Part shown: in pieces, positions 35,049-45,423 of the stretch
How positions within the stretch are numbered: the first letter of the stretch is position 1
How the letters are laid out: every line of letters begins with the position of its first letter
Assembly: GCF_016316925.1 (NCBI RefSeq)
Contig: NZ_JAEEGB010000012.1
Coordinates: 33,850-97,849 of the forward strand
Direction of reading: 5' to 3'
Length of the DNA: 64,000 bases
DNA from: Clostridium aciditolerans
GTDB taxonomy: Bacteria > Bacillota > Clostridia > Clostridiales > Clostridiaceae
Made by a program: the position numbers and the translations under genes
The notes under the pieces: model-generated
Told to the model about the DNA's origin: nothing
Databases searched by the model: none
What the model saw: only the letters and a program-made list of their open reading frames with translations

Positions 35049-36380
35049 CTATTTATTTTTATTTTCCTTTAATCGCTCTGACAAGTAGAAATACTCAATA
35101 ATTTTCTTTCTATCAAATAGCAATTTTTTGTCCATAATAGTTTCAATTAATATAGAAGCTAACTTCTCAGAATTATGTCTTATCAGACCATTTCTAACTG
35201 TTATAAAATCACCTTCAATGATACTTACATTTAATTTTTTTAGTTCATTTTCATCTACTGAAACTAAATGAGATGCCTCTTCTTTATATTTTCCTTCTAG
35301 CTCATCATCAATTTTACCAACATTTATTACAACATAATCTATGACATTATTTCCAACATGCTTAAAGATTGATTTTATATGATCCTCAACTCCAAAACCG
35401 TCTGTTTCTCCTTTCTGCGTCATTATATTTGATACATATAACTTTACAGCTTGAGTTTTATTTACAGCATCAGCGATATCTTTAACTAAAAGATTAGGAA
35501 TAACACTTGTATAAAGACTTCCCGGACCCAATATTATAGCATCCGCCTCTAATATGGCCTCTACAGCTTCCTTGAGGGCTCTTGCATTTTTGGGCTCAAT
35601 AAATACTTTCTCAATTGAACTATTCTGTTTAATAGCCTCTATTGGAATATTTGATTCTCCTTCTACTATTGTTCCATTCTTGAGCTTAGCCTTTAATATA
35701 ATATTATCTAACGTAACAGGCATTACCTTACCTGTTACCGCCAGAACAGAGCTCATCTTATGAACTGCTTCCTCAAAATTGCTTGAGATTCCATCCATAG
35801 CTGCCAAAAATAGGTTTCCAAAGCTTTGATTTTTTAATCTACCATCTTTAAATCTATACTGAAGTAGTTCCTCCATAAGTGGCTCCGTATCAGCCAATGA
35901 TAGAATACAATTTCTTATATCTCCTGGTGGAAGCATCCCTAAGTCCTCTCTTAAATCTCCTGATCCACCACCATCATCTGCTACTGTAACTATTGCAGTT
36001 ATATTTGAAGTATAGTATTTCAAACCTCTCAGCATTGTAGATAATCCTGTTCCTCCGCCTATCGCCACAATTTTAGGTCCTTTTACTAACAATCTTTTTT
36101 CATATATTAAATTTTCAAGTTTCCTAGAATCCAAGGAAACATTTAGGTATCCTTTGTTTATTAAAGCAATAATTGAACGCATTCCTTGAGTTATAGACAC
36201 GTATAAAACAAAAACTCCTGAAGTAATCAAAAAAACATAAAATGATATATAGTACATGCTATAGAATCTTCTGTTTACAAATTCTAATACACCAAATATT
36301 ATAAACAAGATCCCCATGGACCCAAGCATAACCCATCTTTTAACCTTTATGCCGGGCCTAAACCAGTCTACTATCTTCAT
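35049..36380 (-). CDS. yvcK: YvcK/MgfK-type gluconeogenesis factor (CofD-like fold)
   Basis: A 443-residue member of the YvcK family, which binds UDP-sugars and is needed for growth on gluconeogenic carbon and for correct peptidoglycan synthesis. The Rossmann-like core starts with [14 protein letters not shown] (around 108-121) and has [12 protein letters not shown]. An N-terminal extension has two probable transmembrane helices (about 17-75), a variant common in clostridia. Its ATG overlaps the rapZ stop (ATGA), indicating translational coupling. Confidence 0.93.
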   Translation of the reverse strand: MKIVDWFRPGIKVKRWVMLGSMGILFIIFGVLEFVNRRFYSMYYISFYVFLITSGVFVLYVSITQGMRSIIALINKGYLNVSLDSRKLENLIYEKRLLVKGPKIVAIGGGTGLSTMLRGLKYYTSNITAIVTVADDGGGSGDLREDLGMLPPGDIRNCILSLADTEPLMEELLQYRFKDGRLKNQSFGNLFLAAMDGISSNFEEAVHKMSSVLAVTGKVMPVTLDNIILKAKLKNGTIVEGESNIPIEAIKQNSSIEKVFIEPKNARALKEAVEAILEADAIILGPGSLYTSVIPNLLVKDIADAVNKTQAVKLYVSNIMTQKGETDGFGVEDHIKSIFKHVGNNVIDYVVINVGKIDDELEGKYKEEASHLVSVDENELKKLNVSIIEGDFITVRNGLIRHNSEKLASILIETIMDKKLLFDRKKIIEYFYLSERLKENKNK

Positions 36381-37261
36381 AGTTTTTTACCACCTTTATT
36401 AGTGTCTTCCTCTATATCTCTATGATCAATATTCACCTTATATCCACTGTCCTTTAACTTATTAAATATTGAATTCGCAATGGTTACAGACCTATGTCTT
36501 CCGCCTGTGCAACCTATTGACACTATAAGCTGTCTTTTCCCTTCTTTTAAATAACTAGGGATTAAGAAGCTCAACATATCCTCTAATTTGCCAATAAATT
36601 CTTTAGTTTCTTCAAATCCCATAACATAGCTTCTAACAGGCTCATCGTTTCCTGAGTATTTCTTCAACTCTGGAATATAATAGGGATTCGGTAAAAATCT
36701 TACATCAAATACTAAATCAGAGTCTACAGGTATCCCATATTTAAATCCAAATGAAAGCACTGTTATCATCAATTCTGTTTCCATTTGTCCTTCTTCTGCA
36801 TAAATTTTCGTTATTTCTTCCCTTAACTCTCTTGTCGCAAGTTTTGATGTATCGATAATATTATCAGCTCTATCCTTTACTTCTCTTAGCTTGTTTCTTT
36901 CTAATAATATGCCATTTAGTATTCTTCCATCTGGAGCTAAAGGATGCTTTCTCCTGCTCTCTTTAAATCTTTTTATTAATACCTCATCAGAAGCATCTAA
37001 AAATAAAATTTCATACTTATACCCTTCACTTGTTAAATACTTAAGACTTTCAAATAGATCATCAAAAAATTTTCCGCCTCTTATATCTATTACTAAAGCT
37101 ATTTTATCAATTTTACCATCGGTTTGATAGCAAGCCTCTGCAAATTTAGGTATCAATGTAGGCGGAAGGTTATCTACACAAAAATATCCTAAATCCTCTA
37201 GATTTCTTATAGCTTGAGTTTTGCCTGCTCCCGATAGACCTGTTACTATAACAAATCTCAT
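36377..37261 (-). CDS. rapZ: RNase adapter protein RapZ (YvcJ)
   Basis: A 294-residue P-loop nucleotide-binding protein with Walker A GLSGAGKT near the start and the C-terminal motif [10 protein letters not shown]. RapZ/YvcJ family members bind nucleotide and, in enterobacteria, guide RNase E to a small RNA; the Gram-positive role differs. The start is the ATG at 37259-37261 with AGGAGG 7 nt upstream. A longer frame upstream is open only because it reads into the repeat at 37324-37393. First gene of rapZ-yvcK-whiA-ytoI. Confidence 0.95.
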   Translation of the reverse strand: MRFVIVTGLSGAGKTQAIRNLEDLGYFCVDNLPPTLIPKFAEACYQTDGKIDKIALVIDIRGGKFFDDLFESLKYLTSEGYKYEILFLDASDEVLIKRFKESRRKHPLAPDGRILNGILLERNKLREVKDRADNIIDTSKLATRELREEITKIYAEEGQMETELMITVLSFGFKYGIPVDSDLVFDVRFLPNPYYIPELKKYSGNDEPVRSYVMGFEETKEFIGKLEDMLSFLIPSYLKEGKRQLIVSIGCTGGRHRSVTIANSIFNKLKDSGYKVNIDHRDIEEDTNKGGKKL

Positions 37262-37323
37262 AGTCAACCCTCCTGTTAGCGATTTATCTTTATTATTTCT
37301 AATATTAAAATTGTATATTGCTG

Positions 37324-37393
37324 AAACTCCTTCTCCTATCGTCGAATGAGTAAGCGACCATATCAAAATCAGAGATTTTGGATGTCTGCTTAA
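37324..37393. repeat. Dispersed repeat, short copy upstream of rapZ
   Basis: This 70-bp sequence (AAACTCCTTCTCC, CGTCGAATGAGTAAGCGA, AAAATCA, GATTTTGGATG) recurs near 59491-59603 with an internal expansion. CAAAATC/GATTTTG is an internal hairpin. It lies 63 bp upstream of the rapZ start. Not part of a gene. Confidence 0.7.
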
Positions 37394-37453
37394 ATATAAT
37401 ATACATTCATTTTATAATTATAACACAACAATTTATAAGAAGGAATAGAAGAT

Positions 37454-37498
37454 AAAATGGAGAATTTAACATCAAATTAGCGTTAAATTCTCCATTTT
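37454..37498 (-). terminator. Terminator of murB
   Basis: AAAATGGAGAATTTAAC and GTTAAATTCTCCATTTT form a perfect 17-bp stem with an 11-nt loop, 28 bp past the murB stop. Confidence 0.85.
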
Positions 37499-37526
37499 TC
37501 TATTTCATAGTATCTACTTTAAATTC

Positions 37527-38453
37527 CTAAATATTACTACAATCTTCTCCTATAATTCTTACCTCAGTATATAAATCCACATTAAACTTGTCTTTTACCT
37601 TATCCTGTACAAGTTTAATCAAGTCTAAGATATCTTTAGCTGTAGCTTCTCCCTTGTTTATTATAAAACCAGAGTGTTTTGCAGAAACTTCAGCTCCGCC
37701 AATACTGACTCCTTTCAACCCACTATCCTCTATAAGTTTAGCAGCAAAATATCCTTCAGGTCTTTTAAATGTACTTCCAGCAGATGGATACTCAAGCGGT
37801 TGTTTTTCGCTTCTTCTTCTATTTAGGTCATCTATTCTATCCTTTATTTTTTGGTACTCACCTTTATGAAGCTTAAATGTAACTTCCAACACAGTATATC
37901 CGTGTTTAAGTATAGAGCTCATTCTATAACCTAGCTCTAGCTCTTCTTTATTCAGAACTGTTATATTTCCATCGTTGTCTATGATTTTAGCACTTTCTAT
38001 AACATTTGATATTTCTCCATTATAAGCACCTGCATTCATTGCAGCGGCTCCTCCAATGCTTCCTGGAATACCACATGCAAACTCAAAACCTGCTAAACTG
38101 TTTTCTAGCGCCACATCTGAAACGTCTTTCAATTGTGCTCCACTTTGTGCAATTATTTTTTCGCCCTCTATTTTTATATCATCTAGCTTACACAATTTAA
38201 TAATTGCACCCCGTATTCCCCCATCTTTCACAAGCAAGTTAGTTCCATTTCCTATTATGTAGTATGGAATATTATTCTCTCTACATAACTTTATAACCTC
38301 TACTACTTGCTCAAAGCTTTCAGGGGTAGCTAATATGTCTACTGGACCTCCTACCTTAAAGGATGTATGGTTTTTCATTAGTGCATCTATTTCTATGTTT
38401 TCATCATCTAATATATTAGTTAACTTTGTACTAAAATCCTTAAATTTATTCAT
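37527..38453 (-). CDS. murB: UDP-N-acetylenolpyruvoylglucosamine reductase
   Basis: MurB reduces UDP-GlcNAc-enolpyruvate to UDP-MurNAc with NADPH and FAD, an early step of peptidoglycan synthesis. The 308-residue protein has the FAD-binding elements GNGTNLLV and [17 protein letters not shown], and the active-site serine in [11 protein letters not shown]. It is a type II short MurB. ATG at 38451-38453 has AGGAGA 7 nt upstream. It follows the PHP gene on the same strand. Confidence 0.96.
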   Translation of the reverse strand: MNKFKDFSTKLTNILDDENIEIDALMKNHTSFKVGGPVDILATPESFEQVVEVIKLCRENNIPYYIIGNGTNLLVKDGGIRGAIIKLCKLDDIKIEGEKIIAQSGAQLKDVSDVALENSLAGFEFACGIPGSIGGAAAMNAGAYNGEISNVIESAKIIDNDGNITVLNKEELELGYRMSSILKHGYTVLEVTFKLHKGEYQKIKDRIDDLNRRRSEKQPLEYPSAGSTFKRPEGYFAAKLIEDSGLKGVSIGGAEVSAKHSGFIINKGEATAKDILDLIKLVQDKVKDKFNVDLYTEVRIIGEDCSNI

Positions 38454-38514
38454 GGCATATTCTCCTTGAAAATTAAAATTACGTATCATTTCTAGTATAA
38501 TGTATGTACAATTC

Positions 38515-39246
38515 TTAATCAAGATTAATATCTTGAAGCTTTCCTTTTTTCTTTAAATATTTTATAAATTTGGTCTCATCAACATTCATTATAAGATCTT
38601 CAGTTACCCCTGCCATTCTTAATACCTGCTCGACCTTTGGAAACTTTCCTATTTGAAAGCAAGTATGTGCATCGCTTCCTAGTATTAGGTTAACACCATG
38701 CTTCTTACATAACTCTGCTATTCTAAGACAGTTTTCCTCACTACCTCTTCTTGAGTTAAAGGAACCGTTATTTATCTCTATAAGAATATCTTTATCTTTA
38801 GCCTTCTTTATCACTTCTTCTTCCCAAATAGGAAAAGCTGGATTCCCGGGATGACCTATAATATGCACATTTTCATTATTCATAACATTTAATAGAGCCT
38901 CTGTATTTTCATCTTTATTACCAGGCTTTATACACACATCATGCAAACTAGCAATAATTACATCCAGTCTTTTTTGTGTTTTTTCTGGTATATCCAAATT
39001 TCCTTTAAAATCTAAGATATTTGCTTCACACCCTCTAAGAATTATCACTCCAAATAACTCTCTTGGTAATACCTTTAAATTATTAAAATGGAATATATGT
39101 GGCCCTCCTGGCATCTTTGGCCCGTGATCTGTAGTTGCTAAAATTTTAATTCCATTATTAGATGCTTCTTTTACATTTTCCAGCCATGTAGTATAAGCAT
39201 GGCCACTAGCCACAGTATGAGTGTGTGCATCTAAAATATATTTCAT
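38515..39246 (-). CDS. PHP-domain metal-dependent phosphoesterase (YcdX-like)
   Basis: A 243-residue protein of the PHP family, likely a trinuclear zinc phosphatase. Metal ligands are seen in [35 protein letters not shown], and [11 protein letters not shown]. Family members such as YcdX hydrolyse small phosphate esters; substrate unknown. Start ATG follows GGGAGG. The stop lies 62 bp before the murB start, and uvrC ends 12 bp upstream, so uvrC-PHP-murB may form one unit. Confidence 0.87.
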   Translation of the reverse strand: MKYILDAHTHTVASGHAYTTWLENVKEASNNGIKILATTDHGPKMPGGPHIFHFNNLKVLPRELFGVIILRGCEANILDFKGNLDIPEKTQKRLDVIIASLHDVCIKPGNKDENTEALLNVMNNENVHIIGHPGNPAFPIWEEEVIKKAKDKDILIEINNGSFNSRRGSEENCLRIAELCKKHGVNLILGSDAHTCFQIGKFPKVEQVLRMAGVTEDLIMNVDETKFIKYLKKKGKLQDINLD

Positions 39247-39258
39247 TAAGTTACCTCC

Positions 39259-41124
39259 CTAATCTTGGCTCTTAAAATAGTCTATGATACTTTGAGCCGC
39301 CTTTTTATCTATAGATGGTGTATCAATTAATTCATCAAAAGTTGCTTTTTTTATGCTATCTATACTTCCAAATTTCTTTAGAAGTTCTTTTCTTCTTTTT
39401 TCTCCTATACCAGGAATATCCTCTAATATGGAATGAAGTACTCTCTTATTTCTTAGACTTCTATGATATGTTATGGCAAACCTATGCACCTCATCCTGTA
39501 TCCTTGTAACTAACCTCATAACATTAGAGTTCTTGCTTAATGGGAGCTCTTCATTATTGTATATTAAACCTCTTGTATTATGTTTATCGTCCTTTACCAT
39601 CCCGCATACAGGTATGCTAATATTAAAGCTCTTTAATACATCTAGAGCAATATTCACCTGTCCTCTTCCTCCATCCATCAATATTAAATCTGGAAAAATG
39701 CAGAATTTGCCTGAGCTTAAATCCAATTGTCTCTCCTGTATACCCTTTATTTCTTCCATTCCATGTTGAAACCTTCTAGTTAAGATCTCTCTCATACTAT
39801 CATAATCATTTGCACCTTTTACTGTATTTATTTTAAATCTTCTATAGTCGCTATTTTTAGCTCTACCTTCCTCAAAAACAACCATCGTTCCAACAGAGTC
39901 TACCCCTTGTATATTTGAAATGTCATATGCTTCTATTCTATGAGGAATATCCTCTAAATTAAGTATATCGGAAATCTCCTTTAAAGATGTCTTATAAATT
40001 TCTTTTTCCTGAATTAATTTTAATTTAAAATGTTCTAATGTCATCTTTGCATTTTTCTCTACAAGATTAATAGTATCTTTCTTTTCACCCTTTTGAGGCA
40101 TTTTAATAGTTACCTTTGAACCTCGCTTCATTCCCAGCCATTCCTGTAAAAGATCTTGATCCTCAATAACTGGAACATATATTGTCTTTGGTATATATGC
40201 TGTACCTCCATAAAACTCTTTTATGAAGGTAGAAACAACTTCCTTCTTGTCTGCATCAACAGTATTTTCTATAATAAAATGCTCTCTGCCAGTTATTTTA
40301 CCACCTCTTAAGAAAAACACTTGAACGCAGCTATCTTTTTCATCACTATATATATTTATAAAGTCTTCATCTTCAAAATTTCCTGTAATTATCTTCTGCT
40401 TTTCCGTAATTTTTTCCACAGCTAAAAGCTTATCTCTTAAAGCAGCTGCCTTTTCAAATTCTAGATTTTCAGAAGCCAGTTCCATTTCTTCTTTTAAGGA
40501 TTTTAATATATTTTTGTCTCTTCCTGATAATAAGTCTACTATATCAGAAACTATCTTACCATAGTCCTTTTTACTAATATACCCGCCACAAGGCGCATTG
40601 CACAAACCTATATGATAATTAAGGCATGGTCTTGTCTTTTCTCCATCCTCTTTTATAGATTTTTTGCAATTCCTCACAGGAAATATCTTCTTAAGTAACT
40701 CTATTGTTTCATAGACAGCAGAAGTATCTGTATAAGGTCCAAAATACTTAGCTCCATCTTTTGCTAACATTCTAGTTACAAATACTCTTGGGAAGTCTTC
40801 ATTTGTTGTTACCTTTATAAATGGATAGTGTTTATCATCCTTAAGTAGAATATTATATCTTGGTCTGTATTTTTTAATTAAATTACATTCTAGTATAAGG
40901 GCTTCCATTTCTGAATCTGTTACTATATATTCAAATTCAGCTATATTTTTCACCATAGCCTTAACTTTCTCTGAATGATTTTTTGAACTTTGAAAGTACT
41001 GTCTAACTCTATTTTTTAACACCTTAGCTTTTCCAACATATATGATCTCCCCTAAGGAATTTTTCATCAAATACACTCCAGGTTTGTCTGGCAAAACTTT
41101 TAATTGATACTCAAAATCAAACAC
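39259..41124 (-). CDS. uvrC: Excinuclease ABC subunit C
   Basis: UvrC makes both incisions in nucleotide excision repair. The 621-residue protein has an N-terminal GIY-YIG nuclease domain (PGVYLMKNSLGEIIYVGKAK), a UVR domain near 205-240, a RNase H-like endonuclease domain (ISNIQGVDSVGTMVVFE) and C-terminal helix-hairpin-helix motifs (DIPGIGEKRRKELLKKFGSI). A GTG start is used with GGAGT upstream. UvrA and uvrB are 5-9 kb upstream in a separate cluster. Confidence 0.96.
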   Translation of the reverse strand: MFDFEYQLKVLPDKPGVYLMKNSLGEIIYVGKAKVLKNRVRQYFQSSKNHSEKVKAMVKNIAEFEYIVTDSEMEALILECNLIKKYRPRYNILLKDDKHYPFIKVTTNEDFPRVFVTRMLAKDGAKYFGPYTDTSAVYETIELLKKIFPVRNCKKSIKEDGEKTRPCLNYHIGLCNAPCGGYISKKDYGKIVSDIVDLLSGRDKNILKSLKEEMELASENLEFEKAAALRDKLLAVEKITEKQKIITGNFEDEDFINIYSDEKDSCVQVFFLRGGKITGREHFIIENTVDADKKEVVSTFIKEFYGGTAYIPKTIYVPVIEDQDLLQEWLGMKRGSKVTIKMPQKGEKKDTINLVEKNAKMTLEHFKLKLIQEKEIYKTSLKEISDILNLEDIPHRIEAYDISNIQGVDSVGTMVVFEEGRAKNSDYRRFKINTVKGANDYDSMREILTRRFQHGMEEIKGIQERQLDLSSGKFCIFPDLILMDGGRGQVNIALDVLKSFNISIPVCGMVKDDKHNTRGLIYNNEELPLSKNSNVMRLVTRIQDEVHRFAITYHRSLRNKRVLHSILEDIPGIGEKRRKELLKKFGSIDSIKKATFDELIDTPSIDKKAAQSIIDYFKSQD

Positions 41125-41179
41125 ATAATCACTCCTACTTTAATTCGTAGTATAAAAATAATACGATGTATTATTTTTT

Positions 41180-41692
41180 AGAGGACAGAGGACAATTGAC
41201 AGAGGACAGAGAATGAGGATTTTTCTCCATTACACTACGAAAAATCTTTAATTATTTTTCAGCACTAGGCGACTTTGTCGCAAGCCGTTAGGCTGTATCA
41301 ATTTGTCAATACTCTGTTTCAGATACTTCTTTAATAGCTATATTCAAAGGTTACAAATTACAGGCTGCGTCAAACTAATATCAGAAAAGCCATAAAAAGC
41401 TTTTTCAAAAAAGAAATTTTAGTGAACTTATTTATAAAATTCTACGTAAAAAGTTAACGGCACAAGTGCGCCCTTTCGGGCTGCGGGCGAAGCCCTTTAG
41501 GAATAAACATTTTAACTGAATTATAATGGAAAATTTTAAAAAATAAATTACCCACTGGAACTTGACATAAACTATTTTTGAGACTCGTTTCACTAATCTC
41601 AAACATCGGCTTATAATATAATTAAAGATTTTTCGTAACATAGTGGAGAAAAATCCTCCTTCACTGTCCTCTGTCCTCTATCAATTGTCCTC
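41180..41692. mobile_element. 513-bp non-coding element with about 75-bp inverted ends
   Basis: The left arm (41180-41254) and right arm (41618-41692) are imperfect inverted repeats. Both contain GGAGAAAAATCCTC-type sequence, AAAGATTTTTCGTA and several copies of GAGGACAG/CTGTCCTC around CAATTG. The interior has no convincing gene; it holds small hairpins (for example GCGCCC/GGGCTGC near 41469) but nothing longer than 69 codons. This looks like a MITE-like or other palindromic mobile sequence. It fills the gap between uvrC and the ydjM-like gene. Confidence 0.65.
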
Positions 41693-41738
41693 TGATAAAA
41701 ATATTGCGACACAAAACTTTTAGAATATGGCCTAACTC

Positions 41739-42347
41739 TTACTTGCAGAAAATCATCGGAATCTTATATATTGCAAATAGAAGCCCAAATATTGCAAGCA
41801 ATTCTTCTATAGTAGTTCCAAGCTTCGAATTTGTCTTATATGTAACAGGAAATTTTACTTTTTTACTTCTAAAAGGATATAGAAGTGGAACCCCCCTATT
41901 AGTTGTCATATCACATAATAAATGCATACCATATCCTATCATAAAATAATATACTAAATAATGTATGTTGTACATATTTCCTATGTATCCTGCAATAAAT
42001 GAGAAAATAATCATTCCTGAAAGACTATGAGTTAATCCATTTCTGTGGGATGATACTGCAATTATTATAAAAGATATTCCCAATGCTTTTATAATAGGTT
42101 CTTTAGTATAAAGGTAGTCGTACCATAATAATATTACACCAATGCACATGTAAAGAATAATTTTAGTTGCTTTATTTTTAAACGGAAGTATATACTTATT
42201 TATAACACTTTTAGGGTGGTCAATATCTGGCAATATGGATGCCAAAATTACCACTATAATACCAATGTAATTAGACTTTTCCGGCAAACTATTGTAAAGT
42301 GATAAAAAAGTGACTATTCCAACCCCAGCATGAGTTTTCCCCTTCAT
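41739..42347 (-). CDS. YdjM/DUF457-type membrane-bound metal-dependent hydrolase
   Basis: A 202-residue polytopic membrane protein of the YdjM (LexA-regulated in E. coli) family. It has the N-terminal KTHAGVG histidine, the conserved SILPDIDHPKS, HRNGLTHS and the C-terminal GYGMHLLCDM, which together form a possible metal site in the membrane. Five or so hydrophobic helices. ATG at 42345-42347 follows GGAGT; an upstream open extension of 14 codons has no RBS. Substrate unknown. Confidence 0.85.
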   Translation of the reverse strand: MKGKTHAGVGIVTFLSLYNSLPEKSNYIGIIVVILASILPDIDHPKSVINKYILPFKNKATKIILYMCIGVILLWYDYLYTKEPIIKALGISFIIIAVSSHRNGLTHSLSGMIIFSFIAGYIGNMYNIHYLVYYFMIGYGMHLLCDMTTNRGVPLLYPFRSKKVKFPVTYKTNSKLGTTIEELLAIFGLLFAIYKIPMIFCK

Positions 42348-42503
42348 AATTACTCCTTTTAAAAATAACCTAATACAAACTTTAGACATATTTATACCAG
42401 ATTATTTTTATATCTCGATTATTGTCTATATTATATCACTAAAGCCTTAATAATTTTACTTTTTACAACAAAAAATTTCCCGGGAAAATATACAATGTAA
42501 AAA

Positions 42504-42549
42504 AATAAAATGTCAGTAGAAATTTTCCTGTATCTACCGACATTTTATT
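42504..42549 (-). terminator. Terminator of the FHA-ftsW-pbp operon
   Basis: AATAAAATGTC pairs with GACATTTTATT and GTAGA with TCTAC, giving a long interrupted stem 73 bp past the penicillin-binding protein stop. Confidence 0.75.
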
Positions 42550-42621
42550 TGCTAATTTACCAAATCAATCCATTTATTCGAATATATTATAGTGGTAAAT
42601 AAAAAATTAAAGAAATATATA

Positions 42622-44049
42622 TTATTTTCTTAATGCCGTTCTCATCACTTCAGATGCTATTCTAGCTGCAGCTTTACCACCTTGACCTCCATCTTCCACA
42701 ATTACCGCTACTGCTACTTGTGGATCATTATAAGGGGCAAAACCTATAAACCATGAATGAGGTGGAGCATCTTTCCCTTCATATTGGTGATCTGCTGTTC
42801 CTGTTTTTCCACCAACCTCAATGCCCTCTATAGCTGCATTAACACCAGTTCCTTCCTGAACAACAGACTTCATAAAGTCCTTCATAGTATTTGCTGTGTC
42901 AGCAGAAATAATCTGACCTAATGATTCAGGTTGTATACTCTTAACCAACTGTCCCTTACTTGTAACAACATCTTTTACTAGGTATGGTTTCATCATTGTT
43001 CCACTATTAGCTATAGTACTTGTAACTACTGCCATTTGAAGCGGGCTTGCAAGATCACTGCTTTGTCCTATAGCACTTTGAGCAATGCTTCCTTTTTCAT
43101 AGTTTTTCAATGTAGGGAATTTACTAGCTTCAACCGGAATACCATCTGCTGGTATTTCCTTATTAAAATAGAACTTTTCTGCAGTTTGCTTTAGCTTATC
43201 ATTACCAAGCTCTAAACCAAGGGATCCAAATACCACATTACTTGAGTGTGTGAAAGCATCTTTAAAACTTAAACTTCCTAATACTTCACCACTAAAATTA
43301 TGAAGCGAGTAATCTTTAGAAATATATAAACTTCCATTATCCTCAAATGTTCTATTCTTTATTCCAGGAATATTTTCTAATGCACTTATAGCAGTTATTG
43401 TTTTAAATGTAGATCCCGGCGGGTACAGTCCAGCAGAGGCTCTATTTATTAAAGGAAAATTCTTATCTTTGTTAATATCAGCCCAAATTTCTTGTAAATT
43501 ATTAGGATTAAAAGATGGCTTAGATACCATTGCTAATATCTCTCCTGTTTTAGGATTTAACGCAACTACCGCACCCTTGTTATCTCCTAGCATATCATAT
43601 GCTTTTTTTTGTGTCTCGAAATCAAGAGTTGTTTTTAAGCTATTACCAATTTTCTCTTCTGTTTTTCCCTTATTTAGTAACAAGTTTTTCACGTTATCTT
43701 TAATATCTGTAGACATAAGTTCTTCATCGTATTTTCTCTCAAGTCCTGTTATTCCATATTTTATATCTACATATCCCAATACATGTGCGAACAACTCTCC
43801 GCCTGTGTATTCTCTTTTTTGCGTTTCTGCATTAATTCTCTCACTCTTTGTAAGAGGTTTATCATTCCTATCGTAAATAGTCCCCCTTAGCACTTCATTT
43901 CTCTTAACCCACATCCTCTTATTGTATGGACTACTCACTATTTTAGGTCCTACTATTATTTCAAAATAAGTTATATAAGATATTAACCCTATAAAACATA
44001 TCAAGAAAATTATAAGAACTTTTTTTATACTATTTGATATATCGTTCAT
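42622..44049 (-). CDS. Penicillin-binding transpeptidase (PbpA/FtsI-like)
   Basis: A membrane-anchored peptidoglycan transpeptidase of 475 residues. It has one N-terminal transmembrane segment (about 9-28), a short dimerisation region, and the three active-site motifs STFK (S212), SSN (268-270) and KTG (414-416). It lacks PASTA domains and is shorter than typical FtsI, resembling actinobacterial PbpA. It starts 2 bp after the FtsW/RodA stop, so the two are probably a SEDS-PBP pair. A FHA protein is the third member. Confidence 0.9.
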   Translation of the reverse strand: MNDISNSIKKVLIIFLICFIGLISYITYFEIIVGPKIVSSPYNKRMWVKRNEVLRGTIYDRNDKPLTKSERINAETQKREYTGGELFAHVLGYVDIKYGITGLERKYDEELMSTDIKDNVKNLLLNKGKTEEKIGNSLKTTLDFETQKKAYDMLGDNKGAVVALNPKTGEILAMVSKPSFNPNNLQEIWADINKDKNFPLINRASAGLYPPGSTFKTITAISALENIPGIKNRTFEDNGSLYISKDYSLHNFSGEVLGSLSFKDAFTHSSNVVFGSLGLELGNDKLKQTAEKFYFNKEIPADGIPVEASKFPTLKNYEKGSIAQSAIGQSSDLASPLQMAVVTSTIANSGTMMKPYLVKDVVTSKGQLVKSIQPESLGQIISADTANTMKDFMKSVVQEGTGVNAAIEGIEVGGKTGTADHQYEGKDAPPHSWFIGFAPYNDPQVAVAVIVEDGGQGGKAAARIASEVMRTALRK

Positions 44050-44051
44050 AT

Positions 44052-45254
44052 TTATCTACCCTCTTCTGATATCTTTTGGATTATACCTAATGAAAAAAAC
44101 GTAATAAGCATAGAGCTTCCTCCGTAGCTCACTAAAGGCAAAGTTATACCTGTAAGAGGTATTGCATTCATAACTCCACCAACTATAACGAGTACTTGTG
44201 ATGCTATCATAGCACTATATCCAACTGCAAGTAATCTTGAAAACTTATCTTCCACGTAAACCGCTGCCCTCATACATCTATAAAAAAGCAAGAAATACAA
44301 TATTATTATCCCGAAACCTATAAGTATTCCAAGCTCTTCACATAAAACAGCAAAAATAAAGTCTGTGGTGTTAACCGGTACATATTCTGGGTGTCCCAAT
44401 CCTAATCCAGTTCCAGTTAATCCGCCTGAAGCTATTGCAAACATCGATTGTACTACTTGATAGCTTTTCCCAGTAGCATAGGGCCATGGATTCATCCATA
44501 TTAAAACTCTTGTTTGCACATGGTCAAAAAGTTTATAACTTATTACGGCACCTGCAGCAAATAATCCAATGCAGGTAGCTATATAACTAAACTTTGACGT
44601 AGCTATGTAAAGCATCGTTATTGATATTCCAAAAAATATTAATGCAGAACCAAGATCCTTTTGTAGTACCATGAAACCTAAAGATACCATTACTACTACT
44701 CCAGGAATTATAAGATCCTTAAAATTTTCATAATCCTGCAGTTCAGATGCTAGGTAAGCTACTAAAAATAACTTTCCAAACTCAGAAGGCTGAAAAGTGA
44801 ATCCTCCTATTACAATCCAATTCTTAGAACCATTTATTTCTGTTCCCATTAACATAGCCATACTCATAAATATTAAAGTAAATACTAAATAAACATATTT
44901 ATACTTACTAAAACTCTTTAAATCTGGCAGCAATACAACTATTAATATAAATCCTGTTACACCTATAGCAAACCAAATTATTTGCTTTATGGAATCCGCC
45001 GTATTGATTCTATAAATCATAACCATTCCTATAACGGATAGCATGCTAGAAAAAATAAATATATATTTATCACCATCTGAAAAAAACTTTCTTATTATTA
45101 TATATGAATATCCTATAAGCAAACATGTAACTATAGCCATAATCATAGCCCCTTTGTCAAAGGGTTGTTTAAGTATGGCTAGGTTAAGAAAACACACTAA
45201 ACACAAAAGATATGTGTATCTTAAAAGTTTTTTCTCATCTCTACTCGTGTCCAA
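44052..45254 (-). CDS. SEDS peptidoglycan polymerase (FtsW/RodA/SpoVE family)
   Basis: A polytopic membrane glycosyltransferase that polymerises lipid II. About 400 residues with about ten transmembrane helices, and SEDS motifs including GSKNWIVIGGFTFQPSE, the DLGSALI segment, and the C-terminal LPLVSYGGSSML. The start is uncertain: a TTG at 45254 has GGTGGTG 6 nt upstream and is preferred, while an ATG at 45293 adds 13 residues. Paired with the penicillin-binding transpeptidase downstream. Which process it serves (division, elongation, sporulation) cannot be told. Confidence 0.9.
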   Translation of the reverse strand: MDTSRDEKKLLRYTYLLCLVCFLNLAILKQPFDKGAMIMAIVTCLLIGYSYIIIRKFFSDGDKYIFIFSSMLSVIGMVMIYRINTADSIKQIIWFAIGVTGFILIVVLLPDLKSFSKYKYVYLVFTLIFMSMAMLMGTEINGSKNWIVIGGFTFQPSEFGKLFLVAYLASELQDYENFKDLIIPGVVVMVSLGFMVLQKDLGSALIFFGISITMLYIATSKFSYIATCIGLFAAGAVISYKLFDHVQTRVLIWMNPWPYATGKSYQVVQSMFAIASGGLTGTGLGLGHPEYVPVNTTDFIFAVLCEELGILIGFGIIILYFLLFYRCMRAAVYVEDKFSRLLAVGYSAMIASQVLVIVGGVMNAIPLTGITLPLVSYGGSSMLITFFSLGIIQKISEEGR

Positions 45255-45315
45255 AATAATCACCACCACATCATAAAATTTCAAACAGGTCATCTAAAAA
45301 ATAATAGCTAGAGAT

Positions 45316-45380
45316 GGCTAAATAGCCAAAAGTGAAAAAACTTAGGAACTTAAAGTATAAGTTCCTATGCTCTTCACTTT
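45316..45380 (-). promoter_or_regulatory. Nested hairpins between the FHA and FtsW/RodA genes
   Basis: AAAGTGAA (45329-45336) pairs with TTCACTTT (45373-45380) and, inside it, AGGAACTT with AAGTTCCT. A further small hairpin GGCTA/TAGCC follows. This could be an attenuator or partial terminator that lowers expression of the downstream pair, or a real terminator of the FHA gene. Confidence 0.5.
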
Positions 45381-45423
45381 TATCATAATATACTATATAA
45401 CTTTATACTTAAATATACGTTGA

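Noticed and set aside
41432-41641. 69-codon frame inside the inverted-repeat element
   Set aside because: No ribosome binding site, no recognisable motif, and it covers hairpin and repeat sequence.
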